A stretch of 64,000 bases of DNA from Taurinivorans muris. GTDB lineage: Bacteria > Desulfobacterota > Desulfovibrionia > Desulfovibrionales > Desulfovibrionaceae. The notes under the pieces were generated by a model. That model searched no databases. It saw only the letters and a program-made list of their open reading frames with translations, and was not told the origin of the DNA. The position numbers and the translations under genes are program-made. Shown here piece after piece: positions 52,373 through 60,006 of this stretch. The DNA lies in assembly GCF_025232395.1 (NCBI RefSeq), contig NZ_CP065938.1, positions 620,001 to 684,000 of the forward strand, read 5' to 3'. The first letter of the stretch is position 1. Every line of letters begins with the position of its first letter.

Positions 52373-53572
52373 CTACCTCTTTAAATTTTCCTTAATAGCA
52401 TCTGCATTTTGCTGAATGAACGAAATAAGTTCGCAAATTCGCTCAATATGTTCGTCCGTGACAATTTGCCCTGAAGGAAGCTGAAAAACTTCCTGTGTCA
52501 AAAGTTCCGTATTGGGAAGTTTCACCTTGGAACATTCCATATTGATATAAGGAACACTTTTATGCGCTGCGGGAATGAAATATTTACGGGCGATAATGTT
52601 TTCATTGCTCAAAATTTCAACCAGTAAATCCCGAGAAATGCCGAATTTTTCTTCATTGAGCCGAAAAACGACATATTGATAGTTGCCCTGCATGCTGTCG
52701 TCATATTGAATAACGGATACCCCGGGAACATCTTTCAATCTCTCTTTGTATAATAAATACCTATGCTTGTTATTGCTTACGTATTCAGGAAATTTTTCTA
52801 TGCTGAGCAAAGCCATGGCAGCCTGAAGTTCGGAAAAGCGAGCATTGAACACCATAGAATCGTTTACTTTTTTAGTTCTTCCGTATGTTCTGATATTTCT
52901 GATATGTTCAGCCAATTCATCATCATCCGTGCAAATAACTCCGCCCTCGGCAGCCTGCAAAACTTTTGTCGCATGCAATGAAAATGTCGCACAATGCCCG
53001 AATGACGCCAAGCTTTTATTTTTATATGCTGAACCGACAGCATGGGCGGCATCATAAAAAACAGGAATGCCGTATTGTTGTTCAATTTTATCCAACCGTT
53101 CGACATCGCAAGGATTTCCCCAAAGATGCACACCTAGGATTGCGCTGATATTTTTATTTTTTAAAAGAGGAGCGACCGTTTCATAGGTTATGGTATGGGT
53201 TTCAGGATCAATATCCGCAAAAACAGGTTCCAAGCCAGCCCAAGTCAAAGCTTGAACCGTGCCGATAAAGGTAAAAGAAGGGACAATCACTTTGCTTTTC
53301 ACAGGCAAATTCAGCGCCTTCGCCGCAATGCTGATTGCAACGGTTCCGTTCGTAACGGCAATGCTGTTTTTCATTCCGGAAAGCTCTGAAAATTTATCTT
53401 CAAATTCAAGGGTTAATTTACCGTGGTTGGCATAATATTTTCTATCGAAAACATCATTCATAAGAGCTTCGAAACGTTCATACTCAGGAATATTGATCTG
53501 TCCAACGGGCAGCAAAATATCAAAAAGAGGGGTTCCTCCGAAAAAAGCCAATTCGTTAATACTTTTTTTCAT
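52373..53572 (-). CDS. DegT/DnrJ/EryC1/StrS sugar aminotransferase
   Basis: A 399-residue PLP enzyme that aminates a nucleotide-linked keto-sugar. Visible are VTNGTVAISIAAKAL, the Asp in FYDAAHAVGSAY and the Schiff-base Lys in SLHATKVLQAAEGG. The ATG at 53572 has AGGTGA seven bases upstream and is preferred over GTG 53581. It is five bases upstream of the glycosyltransferase gene. No partner 4,6-dehydratase is in the window, so the substrate is uncertain. Confidence 0.88.
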   Translation of the reverse strand: MKKSINELAFFGGTPLFDILLPVGQINIPEYERFEALMNDVFDRKYYANHGKLTLEFEDKFSELSGMKNSIAVTNGTVAISIAAKALNLPVKSKVIVPSFTFIGTVQALTWAGLEPVFADIDPETHTITYETVAPLLKNKNISAILGVHLWGNPCDVERLDKIEQQYGIPVFYDAAHAVGSAYKNKSLASFGHCATFSLHATKVLQAAEGGVICTDDDELAEHIRNIRTYGRTKKVNDSMVFNARFSELQAAMALLSIEKFPEYVSNNKHRYLLYKERLKDVPGVSVIQYDDSMQGNYQYVVFRLNEEKFGISRDLLVEILSNENIIARKYFIPAAHKSVPYINMECSKVKLPNTELLTQEVFQLPSGQIVTDEHIERICELISFIQQNADAIKENLKR

Positions 53573-53581
53573 GCAAATCAC

Positions 53582-54766
53582 CTAGCCTTTCGCAAGAAGT
53601 TCATTTTTAAAACGCAGCATGGCTTTAAGAACATCTGCAATCATTTTTGTATCATCAACACTCATGGAATAGCCAAAAGGCAATAAAAAATATTCTTGGC
53701 AGACTTTTTCCGTGTTAGGTAAATCAGCATAAACACTTCTATCCCTAGAATAAATAAAATGCAAAGGCGGATTATAATATTCACGGGCGTTGATATTTTC
53801 CGCGTTAAGAATTTCAAGAGTCAAATCTCTCGTGAAAGGCCATTCGGAATTAATTTTTACAAGGCACGTTTTCCAATTTCTTTTTTCGTTTTCTGCATAG
53901 GGAACGATTTCCAAGCCGGCAATGTCTTTAAAATGCTCCTGATACGCCAAATGCATAGCTTTATTTTCACTGATTTGCCGTTCAATCCAAGATAAACCGG
54001 CAAGCCCCATGGCGGAATGCAGCTCATTAAGTTTAGTATTAAGCCCCAAACAATCCACCGTATCTTTAGCTACAAAACCAAATGCCCGCATTTTTCGCAG
54101 CAAATCGGCAAGTTCATCATTATTTGTCGTAATATAGCCGCCTTCTGCCGAATTTATAAGTTTACTGGCATGCATTGAAAACGTTTCCGCGTCGCCGAAC
54201 CCGCCAATCATCTTCCCTTTATAACTTGCCCCAACGGCTTCGACTGAATCAAAAATAAGGGGCAAACCATGTTTCTTCGCCAAAGCGACAATTTCGTCAA
54301 TATCGCAAAGCGTCACCATGGGATGAGGAATGGCAAGAGCCGCGGTGTTCTTATTGATGCACTTTTCAACGGTTTGCGCGGACACCGTCCGTGTTTGCGC
54401 TTCAACATCGCAAAAATGTGGAATAAAACCTGTCCATTCTATCATATACCCACTGGAACGATAGGCTAAAGAAGGAATAACGACCTCCGTCTTATGAGGC
54501 AGTGCCAAAGCCTTTACCGCTAACATGAAAGCCCTGAATCCATTTGAAACAGCAATGCAATGCTTCACTTCATGAAAAACAGCCAACTGCCTTTCCAATT
54601 CTTTAACATTTTCTCCGTTATTGGTGAATTGTCTGTTCTCAAAAGCTTTTTTCGCATAGTTAAAAAAAACTTCCCTGTCAGGCGGAACCATATTGGTTGT
54701 GGTTCTAAACGTTGAAAAAACTTTTTCCCCACCATATAACGCAAAATCTGAAATTGAATTTTTCAT
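53582..54766 (-). CDS. DegT/DnrJ/EryC1/StrS sugar aminotransferase (second copy, divergent)
   Basis: About 394 residues, clearly related to the neighbouring enzyme but distinct (MKNSISDFALYGGEKVF against MKKSINELAFFGGTPLF). Lys in SMHASKLINSAEGG and Asp in IFDSVEAVGASY are present. ATG 54766 aligns with the neighbour's start; ATG 54778 is also open. Two paralogues side by side suggest an old duplication or two different amino-sugar products. Confidence 0.86.
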   Translation of the reverse strand: MKNSISDFALYGGEKVFSTFRTTTNMVPPDREVFFNYAKKAFENRQFTNNGENVKELERQLAVFHEVKHCIAVSNGFRAFMLAVKALALPHKTEVVIPSLAYRSSGYMIEWTGFIPHFCDVEAQTRTVSAQTVEKCINKNTAALAIPHPMVTLCDIDEIVALAKKHGLPLIFDSVEAVGASYKGKMIGGFGDAETFSMHASKLINSAEGGYITTNNDELADLLRKMRAFGFVAKDTVDCLGLNTKLNELHSAMGLAGLSWIERQISENKAMHLAYQEHFKDIAGLEIVPYAENEKRNWKTCLVKINSEWPFTRDLTLEILNAENINAREYYNPPLHFIYSRDRSVYADLPNTEKVCQEYFLLPFGYSMSVDDTKMIADVLKAMLRFKNELLAKG

Positions 54767-54780
54767 AAGATTATCCATAA

Positions 54781-55491
54781 TTAGTGTATAATATAACTAT
54801 CAATTAAAAAATTTACTTTTTCAATGGAATTAAACATTAAAACATCTATAATCGAAAGTCCGGGAACATATGCCGTTTTGCCTTGAGAATATTCAATAAG
54901 ATTATTAACAATAAAATCAATTTTAATACCATTCTTTTCATATTTATCAATATCAAAGAAATCAATTCCGCCAATAGGATTGACATAATGGTCAACATTT
55001 CGGGATTTACAGATATTTAATGCCCACTCATCTCCTTTCCATGAAACATCAAATAAATTCTCTTCACTAAAGATAGTTATTGGCGTAACAATACCAAGAT
55101 AAGAGCAGATTGTTTCTAAAATATGTTTATTCAACAGCGTAATGCTTTCTGTTTCAATATTCAAACATTCCCGGATTAAATCAATAATAACAAAATAATT
55201 CTTTGTTTTTTTCCTGTAATGTTCCAATTGGGAAAAAATTTTTCCTCTCCAATCAATACTATTATTGATTAAAATATCTTTAATTAAGGTTTTTTGATGG
55301 TATTTTTTTAAAGGAACCATTACATATTGCCAATCAAGACCGTCTGGTTTTAAAATCCTATTTCGTTCAATCCACCCATGTTTTATAAATTGAACATCCT
55401 CAAGCAATATAAATTCATGACAAGCTTTAATTAAAGAAAAATACCCAAGATAAGGGAAAAAATATGGCTGCATTATCGCTAACGTCTTCAT
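54781..55491 (-). CDS. WbqC-like family protein
   Basis: A 236-residue member of the WbqC family found in O-antigen and capsule loci; its biochemistry is uncertain and it may be involved in amino-sugar or acyl modification. The N-terminus MKTLAIMQPYFFPYLGYFSLI and the later LEDVQFIKHGWIERNRIL motif are diagnostic. It is two nt after the methyltransferase stop and 14 nt before the aminotransferase start. Confidence 0.82.
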   Translation of the reverse strand: MKTLAIMQPYFFPYLGYFSLIKACHEFILLEDVQFIKHGWIERNRILKPDGLDWQYVMVPLKKYHQKTLIKDILINNSIDWRGKIFSQLEHYRKKTKNYFVIIDLIRECLNIETESITLLNKHILETICSYLGIVTPITIFSEENLFDVSWKGDEWALNICKSRNVDHYVNPIGGIDFFDIDKYEKNGIKIDFIVNNLIEYSQGKTAYVPGLSIIDVLMFNSIEKVNFLIDSYIIH

Positions 55492-55493
55492 AT

Positions 55494-56213
55494 TTACCTT
55501 GATAATAAAATATTAAAGCGGTAAAAAGATTGATAATGGCAATTTTCAAAAGGAATTTCACAAACTTTCCAACCGGCATTGTTTGCAATATCAACAAACT
55601 CTTCCGGATCATGCCAACAACCAAATTGAGAATTAACATCATCAAGATTGACTGTATTCACATCAATATTCCTTTTTTTAAAAAAATCAGCGGCATGATT
55701 TTTATTCGGAATAGGCGACATATACACATTTTTCACATTGATGAATTTTTCATACAAAAAAGTAAAGAAATCACCTAATAATGGTTTGGATATAAATTGG
55801 ATACTTCCAAAAATCAATATCTTAGTGAAATCTTCTTGTGAAAAATAGGAATTTTGCAAAATACCGTCCAAATCAAAATGTGACAAATCGGAACAGGCAT
55901 AGGAAGATTTGTTTTCAATACGGAAATTGTTATTGGCAACCTGAATTAAATAATCCGAACCGTCAACTCCGTGCAGCCCTTTTATGCTATCAAGAAAAAG
56001 AGACGATAAATGTCCGTTGCCGCAAAACAAATCCAACACGACATCGTCTTTTGATAACTTTAAAGCATTACGGATTGAATTGGTAATGAAATTCAATTGT
56101 TCCGCAGGAATATCCTCGCCATTCTCAGTTCGCCAAACTTGTTTCAAAAAATCTTTTGAATCATATTGTTCCGCATGCTTCGTGTAAATCTCTATCGCAC
56201 TCAATTTTGTCAT
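55494..56213 (-). CDS. Class I SAM-dependent methyltransferase (copy A, no tract)
   Basis: A 239-residue methyltransferase with motif I VVLDLFCGNGHLS and GVDGSDYLI. It is nearly identical in layout to the gene at 56472 (both begin MTKLSAIEIYTKHAEQYD and end YQSFYRFNxLLSR). At the place where copy B has the (TA)8 tract, copy A encodes NVKNVYMSP with the same length. The two genes and the piece behind each form a tandem duplication. Substrate unknown. Confidence 0.85.
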   Translation of the reverse strand: MTKLSAIEIYTKHAEQYDSKDFLKQVWRTENGEDIPAEQLNFITNSIRNALKLSKDDVVLDLFCGNGHLSSLFLDSIKGLHGVDGSDYLIQVANNNFRIENKSSYACSDLSHFDLDGILQNSYFSQEDFTKILIFGSIQFISKPLLGDFFTFLYEKFINVKNVYMSPIPNKNHAADFFKKRNIDVNTVNLDDVNSQFGCWHDPEEFVDIANNAGWKVCEIPFENCHYQSFYRFNILLSR

Positions 56214-56216
56214 AAC

Positions 56217-56440
56217 CTACCCATTATTCTCAAAAAATTTTTCCAAAACAAAAACAATCCTGTCCATGTCTTTTTTAGTATAGCGTTGGTCCATTGTCAA
56301 GGGAATAATGGTTTCACGGTTTTTTCTGCAATTCTCACTTGCCTGAGCACAGGGTATTCATTCGATTTCTAAAAATAACTCAACGCATGAATTTTATGTT
56401 ACAATAACGCTTGTAACTTTTCTTTTTTCATTATTTCAAA
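56217..56440 (-). pseudogene. Duplicated 3' remnant of the PLP-fold gene at 57195
   Basis: This stretch matches 57195-57427 (the C-terminal end of the PLP-dependent gene: VLEKFF, DRIVFVLEK and EYPM-region codons) with stop-causing changes near 56360-56400. It follows methyltransferase copy A just as the intact gene follows copy B, so both are halves of one tandem duplication with a spacing of 978 bp. Confidence 0.8.
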
Positions 56441-56471
56441 AAGACCGCATTTGCTGTTCGGCTTTCCACAT

Positions 56472-57191
56472 CTACCTTGATAATAAGACATTGAAACGGT
56501 AAAAAGATTGATAATGCCGATTTTCAAAAGGAATTTCCTGGGCTTTCCACCCGGCTCCGTTTGCAATATCCATAAATTCTTTTGGGTCATGCCAAGAACC
56601 GATAGGGGTATTATTGTCATCAAGATTTACGGTAGTTACATCAACATTTCTTTTCTTAAAAAAATCAGCGGCATATCTTTTGTTGGGGACAGGAGCTATA
56701 TATATATATATAGCATTAGTAAATTTCTTATACAAAAAAGTAAGAAAATCAGCCAGCAAAGACTTTGACAAATATTGAATGCTTCCAAAAATCAATATCT
56801 TAGTGAAATCTTTTTGTGAAAAAAGGGAATTTTGCAAAATGCCGTCCAAATTCAAAAGCGACAAATCGGAACAAGCATAGGAAGATTTATTTTCAATACG
56901 GAAATTTTCATTGGCAATTTTAATTAAATAATCTGAACCGTCAACCCCGTGTAATCCCTTTATTTCATCAATGAAAAAATGCGACAAATGCCCATTGCCG
57001 CAAAACAAATCCAACACGACATCGTCTTTTGACAATTTTAAAGCATTACGGATTGAATTGGTAATGAAATTCAATTGTTCCGCGGGAATATCCTCGCCGT
57101 CAACGGTTCGCCAAACATGTTTCAGAAAATCTTTTGTATCATATTGTTCCGCATGCTTCGTATAAATCTCTATCGCACTCAATTTTGTCAT
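56472..57191 (-). CDS. Class I SAM-dependent methyltransferase (copy B, with (TA)8 tract)
   Basis: A 239-residue methyltransferase, sister of copy A, with DVVLDLFCGNGHLS. The 16-nt tract at 56697-56712, flanked by a palindromic GC, encodes AIYIYIAP at about residues 160-165. A change of one unit would frameshift and remove about 75 residues including the C-terminal DxxxFF/NVLLSR part. At this length it is open (ON). It ends 36 nt before the truncated remnant and follows the PLP gene by 3 nt. Confidence 0.85.
   Translation of the reverse strand: MTKLSAIEIYTKHAEQYDTKDFLKHVWRTVDGEDIPAEQLNFITNSIRNALKLSKDDVVLDLFCGNGHLSHFFIDEIKGLHGVDGSDYLIKIANENFRIENKSSYACSDLSLLNLDGILQNSLFSQKDFTKILIFGSIQYLSKSLLADFLTFLYKKFTNAIYIYIAPVPNKRYAADFFKKRNVDVTTVNLDDNNTPIGSWHDPKEFMDIANGAGWKAQEIPFENRHYQSFYRFNVLLSR
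56697..56712. repeat. (TA)8 tract in methyltransferase copy B
   Basis: Sixteen alternating bases, absent from the otherwise similar copy A. Confidence 0.95.
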
Positions 57192-57194
57192 ACC

Positions 57195-58178
57195 CTACCC
57201 ATTATTCCCAAAAAATTTTTCCAAAACAAAAACAATTCTGTCCATATCTCTTTTAGTATAGCGTTGGTCTATTGTCAAGGGAATAATGGTTTCACGGTTT
57301 TCTCTGCAATTTTCACCCGCCATGTGCATAGGATATTCATTCGATTTCGGCCAATAACTCGCCGTATAGATTTTATGTTTCAGCAAATATGCTTGCAGTT
57401 CTTTTTTTTCATCAACTTTAAAAGGATACACCATGGGAACGTCATCCGTATCCGGTTCAAATTTCAGTAAATTTTTATTTTTTAGTCTATTATGCAAATA
57501 ATTGAAATTTCTTTTGCGTATTCGGGCAATTTTTTCATAATGAATACTCTTCATCAGGTTTTGTGTTAAAAATGACATTTTTTCTATTCCGCAACCGGCA
57601 ATTATCTGTCTGTTTTTAACAAATTCGTCATATCCTTCTTGGGCTTCCCGGTCATGCCGGATTAATAAATGACTGCATATTTCATAAGAATGAGAACGGG
57701 GCAATTTTTCATATTCTTCTTCCAAATTCAAATCCGTGCATAAAATGCCCCCGTCAGGCAGTCCGAAAAATTTTCTCGGACTGTAAATACCGGCGGTTCC
57801 ATATTGTTTTGAATAAAACGCCTGCGAATTGTCAAAAATAATATTCCCTTTTTTATTTTTACATAACATCGTATTTTTTTTGCCTGTAATTCCAAAATAA
57901 TTATTGATGAGATAAAATTGATTTTCCTGAAATTCAATAAGAGGAGTGAAATCGGTATCCACATCATAAGGAATTATTGTACAATTCGCCCTTTCCACGC
58001 TCTTCCAAATGGTTTCGCATGTGAACATGGGCACATGCAATTTTTTGATTTTTTTTTGCTGAAGATAAAAAGAAAGGGCGTTTCTTGAAGAATTGAATAA
58101 CAATGAAGAATTATGATAATTTTTATGAAATCCGCATTCCAGTTCAAAATATCCGCCGATTTCATTTTTATTTGACAT
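57195..58178 (-). CDS. DegT-like PLP-fold protein of unknown substrate
   Basis: A 327-residue protein resembling DegT/DnrJ aminotransferases in outline. Visible are LLFNSSRNALSFYL, IIFDNSQAFYS (Asp in place) and the likely PLP lysine in YSPRKFFGLPDGGIL. It is more distant from the two DegT genes below. I use ATG 58178 (MSNKNEIGGYF) after TGAGGA; the longer frame to 58241 runs through the AT tract. First gene of the minus-strand operon and divergent from the NeuD-like gene. Confidence 0.75.
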   Translation of the reverse strand: MSNKNEIGGYFELECGFHKNYHNSSLLFNSSRNALSFYLQQKKIKKLHVPMFTCETIWKSVERANCTIIPYDVDTDFTPLIEFQENQFYLINNYFGITGKKNTMLCKNKKGNIIFDNSQAFYSKQYGTAGIYSPRKFFGLPDGGILCTDLNLEEEYEKLPRSHSYEICSHLLIRHDREAQEGYDEFVKNRQIIAGCGIEKMSFLTQNLMKSIHYEKIARIRKRNFNYLHNRLKNKNLLKFEPDTDDVPMVYPFKVDEKKELQAYLLKHKIYTASYWPKSNEYPMHMAGENCRENRETIIPLTIDQRYTKRDMDRIVFVLEKFFGNNG

Positions 58179-58206
58179 TATCGCTGGTATCCTCAATAAA
58201 AAATTA

Positions 58207-58233
58207 TTGACCAACAATATATATATATATACT
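58207..58233 (+). promoter_or_regulatory. Possible phase-variable promoter of the NeuD-like gene
   Basis: TTGACC (58207-58212) and TATACT (58228-58233) are separated by 15 bp made almost entirely of the AT tract. One extra unit would give the optimal 17 bp. Transcription would start near 58240, at the ATG itself, implying a leaderless message. On the other strand TTGACA (complement of 58233-58238) abuts the tract. Boxes are seen; function is inferred. Confidence 0.45.
58217..58231. repeat. (AT)7A tract between divergent genes
   Basis: Fifteen alternating bases in the 61-bp gap between starts at 58178 and 58240. Also readable as codons of a TTG-started extension (NNIYIYT) of the plus-strand gene. 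Confidence 0.95.
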
Positions 58234-58239
58234 GTCAAC

Positions 58240-58923
58240 ATGAATTATCAGGTTATTATATTTGGCACCGGCGGGCTTGCACAAATTCTCTATACGAAGT
58301 TATGCCAAACAGGACATGCTGTTTCTGCGTTTGTTCTTGAGAAAAAATATAAAAATTGCGAACAATTTTTAGGACTGCCGGTAATTGACTTTGAAAAGAT
58401 AGAAGAAACATACCCTCCCCATTCCTATAAATTCATCATCGGAATTGGAGGAAACATGTTAAATAAGCTTAGAACAAGAATTTATCATGAATTTAAAGCA
58501 AAAGGATATCAGCCCATATCGTATATTGACAAGTCAGCAAGCATATTACCGGATTGCAGTGTCGGCGAACACTGCATTTTATTTGAAAATGTTGTCGCCC
58601 ATTCTAAGGTAAGAATTGGCGATAATGTTTATGTGCTTCCGAACACATATTTGGGGCATCACAGCGTTATCGAAGACAATTGCTTTATTGCAGCACAAGT
58701 TTCTTTGGCAGGCGGCGTAATCATAAAAAAAGGATGTTTTTTAGGCGCTTCTTCTTGTGTAGCCAACAGTGTCACTATCGGAGAAAGCTGTGTTTTGGCG
58801 ATGGGAAGTTACTGCACCAAAAGTTCCCCGCCTGACACATTGATCATCAACAATGAATTTTATGACGATGCGGAAAACCGGTTTGACAATTACTTTCAAA
58901 AAGCCAGAAAAAACTTTGAATAA
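58240..58923 (+). CDS. NeuD-like sugar O/N-acyltransferase (left-handed beta-helix)
   Basis: A 227-residue protein. The N-terminal Rossmann-like part has IFGTGGLAQIL, followed by hexapeptide repeats from about residue 105: SVGEHCILFENVVAHSKVRI, YLGHHSVIEDNCFI, GVIIKKGCFLGASSCV. It belongs with NeuD/PglD acetyltransferases that modify nonulosonic or amino sugars. ATG 58240 is the natural start; a TTG at 58207 would add the tract-coded residues. No Shine-Dalgarno is seen. Confidence 0.86.
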   Translation: MNYQVIIFGTGGLAQILYTKLCQTGHAVSAFVLEKKYKNCEQFLGLPVIDFEKIEETYPPHSYKFIIGIGGNMLNKLRTRIYHEFKAKGYQPISYIDKSASILPDCSVGEHCILFENVVAHSKVRIGDNVYVLPNTYLGHHSVIEDNCFIAAQVSLAGGVIIKKGCFLGASSCVANSVTIGESCVLAMGSYCTKSSPPDTLIINNEFYDDAENRFDNYFQKARKNFE

Positions 58924-58937
58924 AAGAATATAAATAA

Positions 58938-58986
58938 AAAAGCATTATGTTATTTTTTAGCAGTGAAAAAATAACATAATGCTTTT
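58938..58986. terminator. Bidirectional terminator, 21-bp perfect stem
   Basis: Positions 58938-58958 and 58966-58986 are perfect reverse complements with a 7-nt loop and A/T runs, lying between the convergent NeuD-like and radical SAM genes. Confidence 0.92.
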
Positions 58987-59010
58987 AACATGCGGCTGAT
59001 ATTTAAAAAA

Positions 59011-59766
59011 TCAGATAATTTTTCTAAAAAACCGTTTAACGTTCATCCAAGGTGACGTTTCCATTTTCTCTAATTGGGCATTGACTTTTTCCTGCAATTC
59101 CATGGGCATGAAAAACGGCTCGACAGCCATTCCATTCACTTTTGCCAAATGACGGAACAAAGCGGCGGCTTTTACAGATTGATCTGTCACGCTCTTGTCC
59201 CTGATATCACGAAAATCAAAAGAAAATTCAACCAATGAAACATTGGACTTTTTGCAAAATTCAAAAAACTTTTCAATTTGTTTCAGACTGTTGTTTTCTT
59301 TAAAAATTATATATTTTATGTTGACTTTATTCGTATCTTTCGCATTATTGACATAATCGGCGATATGCTTGGTAACGGCATCCCATTTATCAACGCCCTT
59401 CACCCTTTTATATGTTTCCCTGTCGCCGCAGTCCAGACTTATGTTAACACTTCCCTTATTTTCCTGTAAAAAATCAATGATTGACTGCGATAAATGAAAA
59501 CCGTTTGTATGGACATATTGAACAAAACCGTTATCCAAAGACCAACGGCTTGTTTCCTCAAAGTCTTTTAACAGCGTACTTTCCCCTCCGCCCCAATGAA
59601 GACTTGTTGTTTCCGGATTGATGGCTTTTTGTTCATATAAGGAAGTTAATGGCTCATACATGCTGTACGGTTTGATTTTTTCGGGATAATTCCATAAATG
59701 GCAGTAAACGCAGCGGCAATCACAATAATATTTGTGAGGATTGATGCTGACAATTCTTATATCCAT
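59011..59766 (-). CDS. Radical SAM protein, C-terminal part of a frame-split gene
   Basis: A 251-residue ORF with the radical SAM cluster CDCRCVYC (C-x3-C-x2-C) at about residues 15-22 and SLHWGGGESTLL with the SAM-binding GGE. It begins at an ATG that overlaps the end of the upstream piece. Codons upstream of this ATG in the same frame read SGQEFPP and enter the AT tract, and the family normally has a Cys-rich N-terminal domain like the upstream ORF. I therefore infer one gene, now split by tract length. The cluster motif remains in this part, so a residual product is possible. Confidence 0.85.
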   Translation of the reverse strand: MDIRIVSINPHKYYCDCRCVYCHLWNYPEKIKPYSMYEPLTSLYEQKAINPETTSLHWGGGESTLLKDFEETSRWSLDNGFVQYVHTNGFHLSQSIIDFLQENKGSVNISLDCGDRETYKRVKGVDKWDAVTKHIADYVNNAKDTNKVNIKYIIFKENNSLKQIEKFFEFCKKSNVSLVEFSFDFRDIRDKSVTDQSVKAAALFRHLAKVNGMAVEPFFMPMELQEKVNAQLEKMETSPWMNVKRFFRKII

Positions 59767-60005
59767 TGGCGGGAACTCTTGCCCGCTATATATATATATA
59801 TATCAGAACAGTCAGTGCAAAAAGCATTGGGCGGATTTTGAATTTTTTCCCTTACTTCTTCAATATGCTTGGTATATTTTTCAAAATCCACATATCCGCC
59901 GGTAAATGGAAATTCAGGCGCTCCCGCCCTATGGACATCGCAGCAAGGCGATATGCAAGTCGGCAAAAAATTCATGTGAAAATGCAGCTGATCACAATAA
60001 TTCAT
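59757..60005 (-). CDS. Radical SAM protein, N-terminal part of the same frame-split gene
   Basis: Starts MNYCDQLHFHMNFLP at ATG 60005 after AAGGAG, one base beyond the stop of the methyltransferase gene. It has Cys residues at CISPCCD and FCTDCSD, then the tract-coded IYIYI, and a short out-of-frame tail (AGKSSRQWI) before TAA. With one AT unit less, it would read DIYIYSGQEFPP and continue into the downstream ORF, giving 330 residues. At present it is probably OFF. Confidence 0.8.
   Translation of the reverse strand: MNYCDQLHFHMNFLPTCISPCCDVHRAGAPEFPFTGGYVDFEKYTKHIEEVREKIQNPPNAFCTDCSDIYIYIAGKSSRQWI
59787..59803. repeat. 17-nt AT tract at the frame break of the radical SAM gene
   Basis: Eight units plus one base. 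Length 15 or 21 nt would restore one frame; 17 does not. Confidence 0.95.
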
Positions 60006-60006
60006 A

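Larger units (their letters stand above)
55494..57427. repeat. Tandem duplication of methyltransferase plus aminotransferase 3' end
   Basis: Unit A 55494-56440 and unit B 56472-57427 match over their length, offset 978 bp. Unit B keeps the intact downstream gene, while unit A ends in a truncated remnant. Unit B contains the (TA)8 tract. Confidence 0.85.

Noticed and set aside
58040-58065. Run of nine T (A9 on the coding strand) in the PLP-fold gene as another slippage site
   Set aside because: Runs of 8-9 A or T are common across this AT-rich sequence, including housekeeping genes, so it is not special.
59787-59803. Frame break in the radical SAM gene as a plain sequencing error
   Set aside because: Cannot be excluded from one sequence, but six similar tracts at related genes make biological length variation more likely.
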